Under the pieces are notes generated by a model, which was given only the letters and a program-made list of their open reading frames with translations, was not told the DNA's origin and made no database searches. Shown one piece after another: positions 51,871 to 63,883 of a stretch of DNA of 64,000 nt. Within the stretch, counting starts at the first letter, position 1; every line of letters begins with the position of its first letter. The translations under genes were made by a program, and so were the position numbers. Origin of the DNA: Hemibagrus wyckioides (taxonomy: Eukaryota; Chordata; Actinopteri; Siluriformes; Bagridae); the NCBI RefSeq assembly GCF_019097595.1, contig NC_080710.1:16674780-16738779 (forward strand), given 5' to 3'.

Positions 51871-54800
51871 TCATCTAACTCCGGGTTTTAGATCTGTCCC
51901 TTTTAACGTGCTGAGTTGGCTTTTCCTCCAAACAGGTGGGATCTGTGCAAGGAAGATAATAAGAGATGATTATAACAGAGTCTAAAGCTTCTCTATTGTA
52001 CATCATCAATACATTTGACCTTATCTTAATGTATGACAAATAGGGAAAAAACCCCAAAATCAACTATAATGGATTTAAAAACATCTGACAATGACAGGTA
52101 AAGTGTAGATAAACTGGACTTAAATTCATTCTAAATCTTCATGTAACTTGATATTGATCTTTAGAGGTGCTGATTTTATTGCCTGTCATTTTGGAAACTA
52201 ATGGCACTGTATGGCATATGCAATTTAAAAAATGACTGAATTACATGGGTATGTTGAGCTACACAGTAATTCACTGAACAAGATCAAAACTGTTAATGCA
52301 GTCCAGAGAAGAAAATCTAAAGACTGGGTGTGCTAATAATTATTGAGGGCACTGAATTTAAAGTTATTATTGAGAAAAAGAAGGGGTTACAGTGCTGTAA
52401 ATGATGAGTCAAATTTAGAGTAGAGAATATGAAGTGTGTTTTGTAATTGTGTAATTACTGGAGGAGGAGAGCTGGGCTCCAAGTGTCTTCCCAGGAAAGA
52501 CAGCAGCCGCCTCCATATGAGTCCACTGCCTAGGAACATGACTCCTGTCACTAACCAGAATGCACGTGGATCCTAAACACACACACACACACCCAAAAAG
52601 CAAAATGAGTCCATGACCATCCTAAAGCCATAACTCTAAAAATATATTAATTAGAAATATGTGCTGCATCACACCTAATTTTACAGTTACATAAATTAAC
52701 TAGTTTCATACTGCTGCTATTCCAATCACATGAACTTGCTACCAAATATATATACCTCTTCAAATGAAGACATCAGATTCATGCCAAATGCCACTCCTAT
52801 CAGACCAAATAAGGAAAGCGAGAAGGTTCCCATGGTGAGCTGGAGGTTCAGGCGCATCATCACATTTCGATGACTAGAGCAAATGCAGTGACAGACACAA
52901 TAAGTGCCATAATCTGTTCTAAAGAAATTTTAAGACTGAAAGAATCAAACTTAAATCATTCTGAGTGTAAAGAGGAACATGAATGTGGTAGCTCAGTGGT
53001 TAAGGCATTGATCGGAAGGTTGCAAGTTCCTTTAACCCTCCATTACTCAGTTGTATAACCCTCAATAAACATAGTTGCTCTGGATAAGAGCGTCTGCCAA
53101 ACGCCATAAATGTTGATGTAAAGAAATGCTCTAGCATCAGGAGTATTTCTATTTTATTATGAATGGCAATTATACGTTCCTGTACCTGTCCAGGTTGATG
53201 AAGATAACACTCTCAGAGTCGTCAATGAGCCCCTTCAGCTCCCGAGCTTTGTTTCCCAGCTCCTCTGCCTGCATGAAATAGTTTTCCAGGAGTAACTCCA
53301 TCTCATGAGCATGATCTAGGCCTAAACTACTCTCCTCACTGCCTCCACACACAAACAACACATGCACACCCACAAACACAAATGGAAATAAGCTGAAAAA
53401 GACACTGGAAAATACTGTCAATGATTCAAAATACAGTTATTATAAGGTATTTACTTCAGTCTATTAAAAGAATTGACAAGCATTTCACCTACAACACACG
53501 GGGATCAGTCCATTTAGTGAGACACAGTTCCTCGATCAGCTCGTCCTCATCCAGAATTTTCAGCAGGCTATCCTTAAATACTTTAATGTCAGTCTCGAGT
53601 TCAGAGAGACTACAGGAAAATACAATTGGTGTTATATGACTTCAAGTAGAGAGATCAGATTCCATGTGAATTATAAATGTAATTTATACCCAACCTAATA
53701 TGATTCAAGAAAAAACAAACACTTATGAAATGCAGAGTGTAAGATTGTTGGCTTTTCCCTCACCAAACTCTTACCTCTTACTGCTGAGAAGAAGCATGTG
53801 TAGTTTACTGCGGTCTGCAGACAGAAGCTTGGGATCCACTAAAGACTCGAGGCAATCTAAAATCTGGGGCTGAACCTCATTTAGTCTTGCCTGGAGGGTG
53901 TTTATCTGCAAGTAAACACACAGGCACAGAACAACTTCAACCTTACACTGATGTTACACAGATAATACAATAAGACGATGATATAGTGATATGCTTAAGT
54001 CTATGACAAAAAGTGATTGTCTTTTGAAGAAATGTTTTACTAGAACTTGTTGCTTGTTAGCATCCAAATGAAGTGTAATGTGAACAACACTAATGGTCCA
54101 GCACTTACCCTGTGCTGTAGAATGGCCTCCAAGGCTCTAAACTCAAAAGGTAGAGAATAAGTGGCCAGAGCACCATCTCCTGCTAGCTGTGGCCCCAGCT
54201 CCAAAACCAGCCACTTCTCCAAACCAAGCCCCCGGAAATCCAACACCAACAGGGACTCTGGAGTTACTACAGCTTTTAGGGACTAATAATAGATTGGTTT
54301 GATCAAAATATATACAAATCTTCATATTCTTTTTCTATAGATCATCGAGCAAATGCAATAAATGATAAGCAGAAATATGATTTTAACCACTTATTTGTAG
54401 TGTTGTTTTCTAATTTGATCTGTATGCCAGTATATAATAATGCATCTTTATTGTAAAGCACAATGTTTATTCAGCCAATAATAAAGGAATAACACAGTCT
54501 GTGCTCTTAAATGGAAATATTATACAAGGGGGATTGGGCTTATAATGTGACATGGCACACAGAGAGAACAGGTAAGTGAGAAACAGATGTTTCAGTGTGT
54601 AAATGTTAAACTAAATGTCTTCTACAAAACAATCACATCAATGACTAAAAGAATCACTAAGATTATAAAGTGCATCATACAAGTCCTAGTGATTAGAACA
54701 GAGTGCATTAAAATGAACCAAATCATGTTACAGACAAAACCACTTGTGCTGTTATTTAAAAAAAAAAAAAAAAGTTACACCTTCTGACTAGATTCAAGCA

Positions 54801-56702
54801 CTGTGGTATAATGGCCTTTATCAAAAAGAACAATATCCAAATATGGTTTTAAAAAAAAAAAAGAGAGAAGTTACCTCCATGCGTATGATGATTTTGTTAT
54901 TTCTTGATGTGATACTTGTGAGGTGTTGGAATCTCAGGTCTCTTGCCTGCAATCCAACTTCCTGATAAAGCTCTGTTTTCTTTTTCTCTGAAAAATAAAG
55001 AGATATATGAGACAACACATTGTTGTTCATTTCCAACAATACTCCTGTTACTTATTCTTGGTCATAAGTGAATCATGATACTCACCAAATGAAGTGACAT
55101 TTCCCTCAGGATCAAATTTCATCTGTTGAGCAAAACATAGCTGAGATAAGATGAACGAGACTGAGTGTTACAGAGACATGTTGCTTCTAAACATGCCCTT
55201 TAAGAGTAACATTCAAGAAGATTCAAGATTCAAGAAGCTTTTATTGTCATTTCAACCACATACAGCTGGCGCAGTACATAGTGAAATGAAACAACGTTTC
55301 ACATCCAAAACACATGGTGTCTGCTGGTCTTGTTCTCACTCACTGTAGCAGATATTACATAGCTATGTTATGTGTTTACTGAAAACAGCTAGGATTAGGT
55401 CTGCTTAAAAGAAAAACCTACCATGAACAACCTGCACAACAACGTTTATAATCCACATGATTTTCAATTGTAAAAAAAATTACATATAGCATTCCAAAGC
55501 TACAACTTTCACAGTAATATTACCATCAATGTCACTGTGGTTGTTATCTCATACATCACTAAGGAGCCAAGCTCAGGAGCTGTTAGTGCCACTGAGTCGT
55601 AGAGCCATACTGCCAAGTGCAATGTTTGCCGTCTACACCATGGTGGATTTATCATTAACGTGACTGAAACATGAGTAAGAAAAGAAGCTGTTGCTCATTT
55701 GCTTTTAGTGAACTGATTCCTTAGTCAGAGTTTAGATCCCTTCATTAAGTTTTGAGATTACTGATTTTTTTTTCCTCCTATTGGACACAACTGTAACTGC
55801 ACTAGCAATGCCCCCCCATTCTGTCACAAAGCACACAGTCACTAACTTCTATTGAAATCTACAGCATCAGTCAATCTACAAATCAGCACCAGAATCACTA
55901 AGCACATCCAAAGTATATCAAAATAAATGTATTTAATTGTTCCAGAGTGGAGATTGTAACAGGGATGTGGTAGCTTAGTGGTTAAGGTGTTGGACTACTG
56001 CCTGGAAGGTTGTGAGTTCAAATCCCAGTTCCACTAAGCTGCTACTGCTGGGGCCCTTGAGCAAGGCCCTTAATGCTCAGTTGCACTAAGTGAGATAAAT
56101 TGTAAGTTGCTCTGGATAAGGGCGTATGTCAGGAATGTAAATGTTTGTCATGTTTTGTGAACTTACCACTATAAAGACAGGGGCCACACTTGACAGAGCT
56201 GTATGTGAAGAGTCTGTAACATTGCCACGACACAGGAGATCTGACGAGAGGAAAGTGGATCAGTTTAAGTGCATCTGCATTAACAGGCGTGTTGTTATTA
56301 TTATTCTGTACCATGTCACCAAATGGTGAGAGCATGACATGGGATGTTATCACATGTGTTGCATTTGCACTTCGACTTTTATAAGAACAGACACTTTACT
56401 GCAAACTGAGTACGACGATTTAAAAACTCTAGTAACCAGACATGTCCTTTCCAGCACTTTACCTCCCAACTGTGTTACACCCTGCAAGGTTTCCCAGACT
56501 TACTGCTGTGTGTGTGTGTATGTGTTAGTCGTGTTGTCTCTGCAGGACCATGTCTGCATGTCCAGACAGCTGCTGCTGAGCGATGACCACAGAGAGGACG
56601 ACTCAGAGGTGATCTCGACCCCTTCAATATTCCCCGAGTCCAACATTTCGTAGAGATTATCCGAGGACCTTCGCGACATAAAAACCTCACACATGCCTCC
56701 AT
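51871..56702 (-). CDS. mrs2: MRS2 mitochondrial magnesium channel, 11 exons
   Basis: Coding exons, in transcript order: 56702-56504, 56240-56167, 55122-55086, 54987-54875, 54282-54109, 53905-53775, 53609-53493, 53338-53186, 52873-52756, 52572-52459 and 51942-51871. Phases agree and give 433 residues (human 443). The N-terminus (MEACVRFLCREG, rich in Arg and Ser) is a mitochondrial presequence. The matrix part has FEKKKTELYQEVGLQARDLR and LPFEFRALEAIL, then long helices. Two transmembrane segments flank the signature GMN (about 363-365) in LIGVAFGMNL, followed by FWLVTGVMFLGSGLIW. Homopentamers carry Mg2+ across the inner mitochondrial membrane. The exon 7 donor is set by GTAGGT, because reading further meets a stop. 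The exon 1 donor and the last exon rest on splice consensus and phase only. SINE-like DNA lies in two introns. Confidence 0.95.
52985..53120 (+). repeat. tRNA-derived SINE, diverged, in an mrs2 intron
   Basis: The head TGGTAGCTCAGTGGTTAAGG resembles a tRNA A box. It is followed by GGAAGGTTGCAAGTTCC (B-box region), and the tail reads TGCTCTGGATAAGAGCGTCT and GCCAAACGCCATAAATG. It is the same family as 55970-56150, with the middle deleted. Confidence 0.75.
55215..55310 (+). repeat. Interspersed repeat, second copy
   Basis: TTCAAGAAGCTTTTATTGTC, TTTCAACCACATACAGCTGG and GTGAAATGAAACAACG match the repeat at 9890-10080. It lies in mrs2 intron 2. Confidence 0.65.
55970..56150 (+). mobile_element. 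tRNA-derived SINE in mrs2 intron 2
   Basis: The A box TGGTAGCTTAGTGG and B box GAGTTCAAATCCC are well kept. They are followed by a body (GGGCCCTTGAGCAAGGCCCT, GCTCAGTTGCACTAAG) and the tail TGCTCTGGATAAGGGCGTAT ending in ATGTAAATG. It is antisense to mrs2 and ends within about 20 bases of the exon 2 splice donor at 56166. No clear target duplication was seen. Confidence 0.82.
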
Positions 56703-58076
56703 TTTACCGTAACAAAGTCAAGACCCTGTTAAATAGGCATTTTCCTGTGACACAGCAGTTAAACAGAGATGTGTCCTCCACTCTTATGGAAGTCCAAATT
56801 GGAAAAAAATGTCAAACCTTCAGTTTGGCTTGTTATAAATCCCTCGAGGTCTGCCTATTTTATGTGTAAACTAAGCAGCATAGGACAAATGACATCAGGA
56901 GCTAATAAAACGACTTCATAAACTTGACTATGTACAAAACCAGTAAGCTAAACCATTAGCTCTCCTGCTAATCTATATATTAACACAGCACAAAGAATAA
57001 AGGAAAACGGCTCTTCATAAACTCTTGTTATCGCCTCCCGCCGTCATTTATTAAATTCTGATTCTTAAAATCATTAATATTTTCTAAAGGTGATACTTTT
57101 GTCAATCCAAAAAGCCGTAAATGTTTTCGGGGGAAAAAAGGTTATGACGAAAAACCCAGCATGCACTGGGGCAATTACCGATCCATTCAGCACGTGGTAC
57201 CAGAGAAACTTTAGATACGGAGATTCGCCACTGTTTAGCTCTTCCGGGTTTTATTTTCTGCTAGAGGGCGCTCGCGCGGAAGGGAAGAAAATGAATGGGA
57301 CATGCACTACACCTTTTATGCAACCTTTTTAACAAACAGATTCGGTGCTTTTATCAAACCAAAATGGTACAATGAATAATGATCACATTTTGTCGATTTA
57401 ACAACATTTTATTGATGCATTTAAATTCCACTTTTGGGATGCTGTACCCATGTTCTTATTGTGTCATTCAGTGAGATAACCAATCAGCATCCTGGAGCTG
57501 CAGTAATGGCGTCTTCCGTACAGGAAGCATTGGGTGTAGAAAAACATCTTTTAATCCTTTCCTGGCTACTGCCATCCCCTCTCCTGGACATTCAGTCCAA
57601 AGCTCGTTTGGAAAATGTCATATGTAAACAACCCACAGATCATTCGAGAGCATCTGTTGTTTTCAATCTTACTAACCGTTGACATAAAATACCCTAAACA
57701 ACAAAATAAAAGAATGTATGTTTTTGGTGCCATACTTAACTAATCACGTAAACTGGTGTTGTTTTGGAGAAAAGATTTACTTCTTCCTTGCTCCATTTGC
57801 TTTTTTTAATAAGTAATATTTACGAGTCAAAATAATTCATTCATTAAAGGGTTAATTATAGAATACCTCCATGCATTATTACAGAGCCATTAATGGTAAA
57901 TTGGGACAATTTTTTTTAAAGGTCAGTTCAGGGTTTAGTATACTATACCCACAACTGTACACTTGGATTTAAAGTCCATGATTATGGCAGCAGAATGCCA
58001 CAAATGGTACATTTAACCAATATAAATGTCATCTTTTAAATACTGACACCTAAATACATTATTGTGACTAGGAGGT

Positions 58077-58137
58077 GGGCGGGCTCTGCGTGCACGCGCT
58101 CTACTGATGCGCGGACAGAAGGTGGAAACATTATTGG
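58077..58137 (+). promoter_or_regulatory. Candidate clptm1l promoter elements
   Basis: A GGGCGGG GC box at 58077-58083 and ATTGG (inverted CCAAT) at 58133-58137 lie about 400-460 bases upstream of the start codon, in a CpG-containing stretch. This is a typical TATA-less housekeeping layout. The start of transcription is not visible. Confidence 0.4.
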
Positions 58138-58453
58138 ACCAGATTTACTGACCAAAACCTGCAAAATGGCGCTACCGTTCAGCTTAGTATCTGGAAAATA
58201 AATATACATAACTCTATATAAGAAAGGGAGTGATGACAGCACAGTTCAAAGGATGAAGATAATTCTCACTGCATCATCCAGAGCGCTCTTTATTCCTTCT
58301 TAGCGCACTGATGGCGCAGCCTCCTGTCATTCACTGAAGATTTCATTACAGCACTAAGCTCGGAACATTGACGATGATGAACAGCCTTCCACCTGACACC
58401 AAAAGCACCGGGAGATGAGACGGATCCAGCGAGCATCACTTTTCTGAGCATCA

Positions 58454-58494
<41 letters not shown>
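58454..58494. repeat. (GT)n(GA)n composite microsatellite in the clptm1l 5' UTR
   Basis: Eight or nine GT units run directly into twelve GA units, 43 bases before the clptm1l start codon. Confidence 0.95.
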
Positions 58495-58502
<8 letters not shown>

Positions 58503-58537
58503 ATCTTTTCATTGTTTGATTGATTTAACAGAAAAAA

Positions 58538-61500
58538 ATGTTTCCTTCGTGTTATTCTAAGCCCAAGAATGGCTCTCAGTTTAAGATGTCGTATACTAAA
58601 GTGTTGTTTGGGGTGCTGGTGGTCTATGTGCTTCATACGTGCTGGGCCTTATACGGCTTCGTGCACACAAAAGGCTGTGACAGCACCAAAGGTGACGACT
58701 GCGTTACATCTTATCTTACTGCCAAACCACGTCTCCAGGTAAGGACACATTCAGCCCACTGACAGACACATGATGTTATTCAGATGATCTGCATTGTAAT
58801 CTGAGTGCACTGTGTTGAATGTGAAAGCTGAGTGTGTATTCGACGCTGGATCCTAGTGATGAGTCTGCGTATACATTCCTCCTCAAAGTGGACAAATTTG
58901 AAGTCCATACCAAGCTTGAAAGGCAAGTTATTTCTTGTATAAGGGATGTATGAAACATAGGGTCTTGGAGTTCTCCAGACTGGATATTGAAGTGCATACA
59001 TGCACACAAGGTGAATGTATGAAATAGTCGATCTATATATGATATTATATTATATAAAAATACAATGCATGTGGATGAGTGGATGTGAGAGTTGGCAAAA
59101 ATAGCACTGAATTGTGAGTGGTGGATGAAATCAGTAACCAGATCCAGGACATTCTTATCATATTACATTACTGTTACACTTCTCTTGGAGACAGGAAGGT
59201 GAATGTGCCATTAACTGCGCCAAATCCAAAGAATGAGACGCTCCATGCTGTGGTGTTTGTACATAAGAGTGGAGTTTCACCATGGAAAGACAGCAAATAC
59301 GTGCGAATTGTGACTCGTCTGACCTCTCAGATGTTACCAGTTCCTCCTGTGGCCAGCGGCGGCTCTACTAAACTGACTCAGAAGGTAATACTTTAGATTT
59401 TTAATGTTAACCACTGCTTATAGTTTCTTTGAGTGAGGTTCGATATGTGAGACAGTTTTCACTATGCAAGTGAAATGGGTCCGAAAATTCACAGTCATTA
59501 GTCCGCAGACACTAAAAAGCTTTGGAGTGAAAGCTCAGGTTCCTGTTGTCATTATTATGTGAAGAACACTAAACCACTTTCTGTTCTTTCTGGTGATTTC
59601 AGGGAACAGAAGTGCAAAAAGTCATGTCCTACTGGAAATCCCGCATCACTCTAAACATGATGACGGAGGACTTCACCTTTAATAATGCAGCCGTGCCCAG
59701 CGACATGCGCAGATACATGAAAATGTGAGTCTCACTATTTAACCATTAAAATAGCACATATACTGCAGATGAATTGCAGGAGATAAGGGTAAGTTATGAA
59801 ATCTGTTTCTGAATCCAGTGATATCTGATTATATAATTAGATAACAATCCTGAATGTTTTTTTCCTTAGAGTTGAAGATGGAAAGAAGGACAAAAAGAAA
59901 ATCTATCTTCCCCTTTTACTTGTTGATGAAATGAGGAGCAGACTAAAGGATTTAATCGTATGTAAAAGTTTCTTCTATTCAAAACAGTCACAGAAAAGTT
60001 GTTATGCATTTCTTACACTCACCATCTACTTTATTAGTAGAGCGCCTATAGACCTGTACATTCATAAAGTAATCTAATTATCCAATTATATGGTAGCAGT
60101 GCAGTTCTAGAGAAATCTCTTACAGGTCCAGAGATTCAGCTAATGTTCATAGCAGACATCAGAATGAATTAAATGGGTGATCTCTGTGATTTCGACTGTG
60201 GCATGGATATTGGTACCAGAAGGGTTGGTTAGATTCTTTAGAACTGCTGATCTACTGGGTCTCCTGCAGTTTTGCTGTTGTAGTCCATCCACCTCAAGGT
60301 TTGATGTGTTGTACATTTTTAAAAGATGCTTTTCTGCTCACCATAGTTGTAAAAATTTGTGTTATTTGAATTACTGTAGTCTTCCTGTCAGCTCTCTTAT
60401 AAATAAAAATTGTATGACTGTAGAAAGGACATTATTCATAATCATACTCTCCGGGGTTTATGGTAATTCACACTTTCTGGTGTCACTCAAATGAGGATGG
60501 GTTCTCTTTTGAGCCTGGTTCCACTCAAGGTTTCTTCGAGTTTGTCCTTGCCACATTCGCCTCAGGCTTGCTCATTAGGGATAAAATAGGGATAAAATAC
60601 TATACTATATTTCTCTATGTTCTGTAAAGCTGCTTTGAGACAATGTCCATTGTTAAACACGCTATACATTGAATTGAATTGAATTGAATTATTCTCAAAC
60701 CAGCCCATCTGGCACCAATAACCATGTTACAGTTAGTAGTCACAGAGATCACATGTGAAAATTAACTGAAGCTTTTGACCTGTATCTACATGATTTGATG
60801 CATTGTGCTGCTACCACATGACTGGCTGATTAGTTAACTGCATAAATGCTCAGGTGTATAGGTGTCCTAATATAGTGAATGGTAAGTGTATGTGCTCCAT
60901 ATTTTTCATTCTAATTTCTTGTACTTTATGTCCTTATGAAGGAGATAAACAGCACCACAAAAGCAGTCCCACTCACTTTGTCATATGATACAATAACACT
61001 TCGCAAATTTAGAATGTGGATCCATATCCAAGCTGTCATATACTCACTCAAACATTTCGGTAAGTCATTTAATATTATGTGCATTTTTCTTCGCAGTTGG
61101 TATTCATTCACAGCAAATATTTTATACTTGGTGTTAATAGCCACTTTCCAGCTTTCTAATTATTTTAATGTAATTATACATTTAAATAATGTCATATTGA
61201 TTAAATTTCAGGATTTTCAGAGCAAAGACTTGATGAAATTAAAGCCATGTTTGTTGAGACCGGTCTTCACATTTTGGTTTTGTCAATCCTGGTGCCAGCA
61301 TTCCATGTGAGTTTATTTGTGTTTTACAACAATACATAAATACAACATAACTTATCATATGTATTTAAAATAATTAGCATTTTTGTAATCCAGTTTCTTT
61401 TCATTTTTTGTAGCTCTCATTTGAAGTATTTGCTATGAAAAATGATGTGAGCTTTTGGAGAGGGAAAAAGAGTTTAGCGGGCATCTCCAGGCGATCAGGT

Positions 61501-63883
61501 GAGATCTGCATTCAATAAATACACTTGTCTTGAGTGACTTGTGAGCTTTTGTGATGGTAGAAACAAGCCATACTTCTGACAAACCAGCACAAGTGGGTTT
61601 AGAAAAGTTGATGTCAATCTGAATGACTACATTTAGTTAGCATTAGCATCAAAATGCTGATGTGTTTAATGTGTTTGTCTTTCCTTAAGTGATCTGGAGG
61701 TGCTTCAGCACTGTTGTGATATTCCTCCATCTGATAGAAGAGCAGACCAGCTGGCTCACCCTCATCCCTATTGGATTTCTATCATTAATTGAGGTACCAA
61801 AACTAAGACTTGTCTGCTATATGTTTAAAACAACACTGAATTCTAAACTCTTCTTTCTCATGTCTTCAGCTTTGGAAAGTCAGCAGACTCTTTGCAATTT
61901 GGCCCAGTATTAAAGTAAGTTCTTTGTATATTGTAATTGCTAATTTTGGATTGATTTGCTACCAGTCTGAGTTTGCCTATATGCTGTTTACACCTAGTGG
62001 AGTTTCTCTTGCAGCTTGGTGATCATTGTAGTGTTGTCCTTTTTAGGATGACAGAGCAGATGACATGGAGCGAGCAACAGAAGAACATGATTCCAGGGTA
62101 TCGAAATTATTTGGCCCTGAACAACTGTGACAAAAACAAACTTTATAAAAATTGCCCTTAAATTAACATGACTATTTTCTTCCCCAGGCAATGAAATTCT
62201 TGTCATATTTAATGTATCCTCTGTGCATCAGTGGGGCTGTATACTCTTTCATATATCTCAGAAATAAAAGGTATGGTTGATAATGATATTTTTATAGCAA
62301 ATTCTATATTTCATTGTTTTTTACATTTCACTAACCTATTTTCACATTTTTATCGTAGTACTTGGTACTTTTGGATCATGAACAGTCTTGTCAGTGGTAA
62401 ATCTTTAATTATCATATTTATAAGTTATTCCCTACTGAGCATTTAAATGTCAAATAGATTAGTGGTTTTTGTTTTTCCACAACAGGGGTCTACGCGGTTG
62501 GATTTCTGTCTATGGTCCCTCAATTATTTGTCAATTACAAGGTTTGTTCTCAAATCAATTAACATTCAATTTATAACAACTTGCTCCCACATTTACTGAA
62601 GGTCATGTAATGTTTCATGCTCCTTTACAGATGAAATCAGTTGCCCAGCTACCCATGTCAGTGTTACTTTACAAAGTGAGTTCCACCTTCATTTGAATCC
62701 AGAATATCACTCTGAAATGCTTAATCATGCTGCTAAGAATTATTGTTATATCTTATACTCACAGGGGTTAAACACATTTATAAGCGATATATTTAGTGGA
62801 ATTATAAGCACTCCTGGACCACATCCATTGGCTTGTTTCAGAGATGACGTGATCTTTCTCATCTACCTCTACCAGCGCAGGTACGCATCCATAATAAGGA
62901 TATGCAAACACAACATGGGATATTTACTGTTAAATGTAACAATTTGACTGTCAGACAGTAATGATGAACTCTTGGCTAAAATTTTCATTTACATTAGTAT
63001 AATGATACTTCAGATACATTTAGTGTAATATTTAACAAATATGTGTGTTGGCCTGAGAAAATCTAGGAATATCTACTGTGAATGAATTCTGCAAACACAT
63101 GAATTCTGAATAACAGCCAGAAAGAAGGAAATTTAGATTTTCTCTTTTTTAATATACTTTATTTCATGACTTTCATGCATTATTTAGTCAGTACAAAAAT
63201 ATTTTATATTTCCCTACATTACTAAAAACAAAAAATAAAAACAATTTTTTAACAAAAAATTTGGTGTTACAGACAACTTGTATGTCAGTAAAGGACACAA
63301 TATAATATATAACAGACCACTTTTTAGACAGAGTTAGGGTTTACATGCAAAAACAGATGCCAGTGCAGTAAGCCAAAGACTCTGGAAAAACTGGCAGATT
63401 CTGCAAGATGCTCAGTAAAATTTATCAGCCAATTTTCTTCTAAAACTATGTAAATAGTTTACTGCTCTTCATATGAGATTTTTTTTTAAATGTATAAACA
63501 TTTAATGTTGGTGTTTTTAAAGGTATCTTTGCTGTAGACTGTATATTTCATCAAGAGAAATAAGAAATATTTGATTTATTTTGTAATCTTGCTAGGCACA
63601 GAAAGATAAAGTTGGGTAAGAAGCCAGTTTAAGATACATTTTAAGAAATTTCTCCTTTTCACTTTTGGAGGTAAACATATTTTAAAATGTAAATAAAGTA
63701 GAAAATGACAGTCTTTTTCCAGGCCAATACACATATTTGTGACTATCATGTTCTACTTTGATACTAAGTCACTGATCATTAATCTGGCGTATCCTCACCA
63801 GGATTTACCGTGTGAACAAATCTAGAGTCCGTGATTATGCATCACACAGGAAGAAGCCTAAAGGAAAATCACATGAGGACTGA
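58538..63883 (+). CDS. clptm1l: CLPTM1-like transmembrane protein (CRR9), 17 exons
   Basis: Coding exons: 58538-58738, 58828-58922, 59195-59384, 59603-59724, 59870-59957, 60942-61059, 61212-61306, 61414-61498, 61690-61793, 61870-61914, 62047-62097, 62188-62270, 62359-62396, 62486-62541, 62631-62675, 62765-62880 and 63802-63883. Phases agree and give 537 residues (human 538). An in-frame TAA stands 9 bases before the ATG; a second Met (MSYTK) follows at codon 17. Residues 18-42 are a hydrophobic anchor (VLFGVLVVYVLHTCW). The lumenal part contains SPWKD and LTLSYD blocks. The C-terminal half has several membrane segments with RCFSTVVIFL, YPLCISGAVYS, PQLFVNYKMKSVAQLP and LACFRDDVIFLIYLYQR. The family acts as an ER lipid scramblase and affects survival signalling. 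Intron 2 uses a GC donor. The only doubtful acceptors are those of exons 2 and 6, which have weak pyrimidine tracts. Confidence 0.96.
60026..60885 (+). mobile_element. Foldback transposon relic with nested repeat, in a clptm1l intron
   Basis: The left arm (60026-60233) and right arm (60693-60885) are inverted copies. GTGATCTCTGTGAT with GGCATGGATATTGGTACCAG on the left mirrors CTGGCACCAATAACCATG with ATCACAGAGATCAC-like order on the right. The ends resemble TTTATTAG...CTAATATAG. The arms match the family at 26841. The centre holds a different fish repeat (CTTTTGAGCCTGGTTCCACT onward, TGCTTTGAGACAATGTCCAT) ending in a (GAATT)4 tail at about 60668-60690, so it probably inserted between the arms. 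Confidence 0.65.
62881..63801 (+). other. clptm1l last intron
   Basis: 920 bases of AT-rich sequence with homopolymer runs and nothing recognisable. It joins the exon ending QR to the final exon in phase. Confidence 0.7.

Larger units (their letters stand above)
56703..58537. other. Divergent mrs2/clptm1l intergenic region
   Basis: 1.8 kb separate the two start codons, which face away from each other. Near mrs2 there is an ETS-type CTTCCGG word at 57241 and a CTCF-like AGAGGGCGCT at 57264-57273. Near clptm1l there is a GC box and an inverted CCAAT box. An open frame at 57506-57682, starting ATGGCGTCTTCC in good start context, has no recognisable product. Confidence 0.5.

Noticed and set aside
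53339..53421. Leftward extension of mrs2 exon 8 (VFVGVHVLFVCGG)
   Set aside because: Only the acceptor at 53339-53341 joins DPRV-F-EESSLGLDH in line with the human sequence; the extension is intron.
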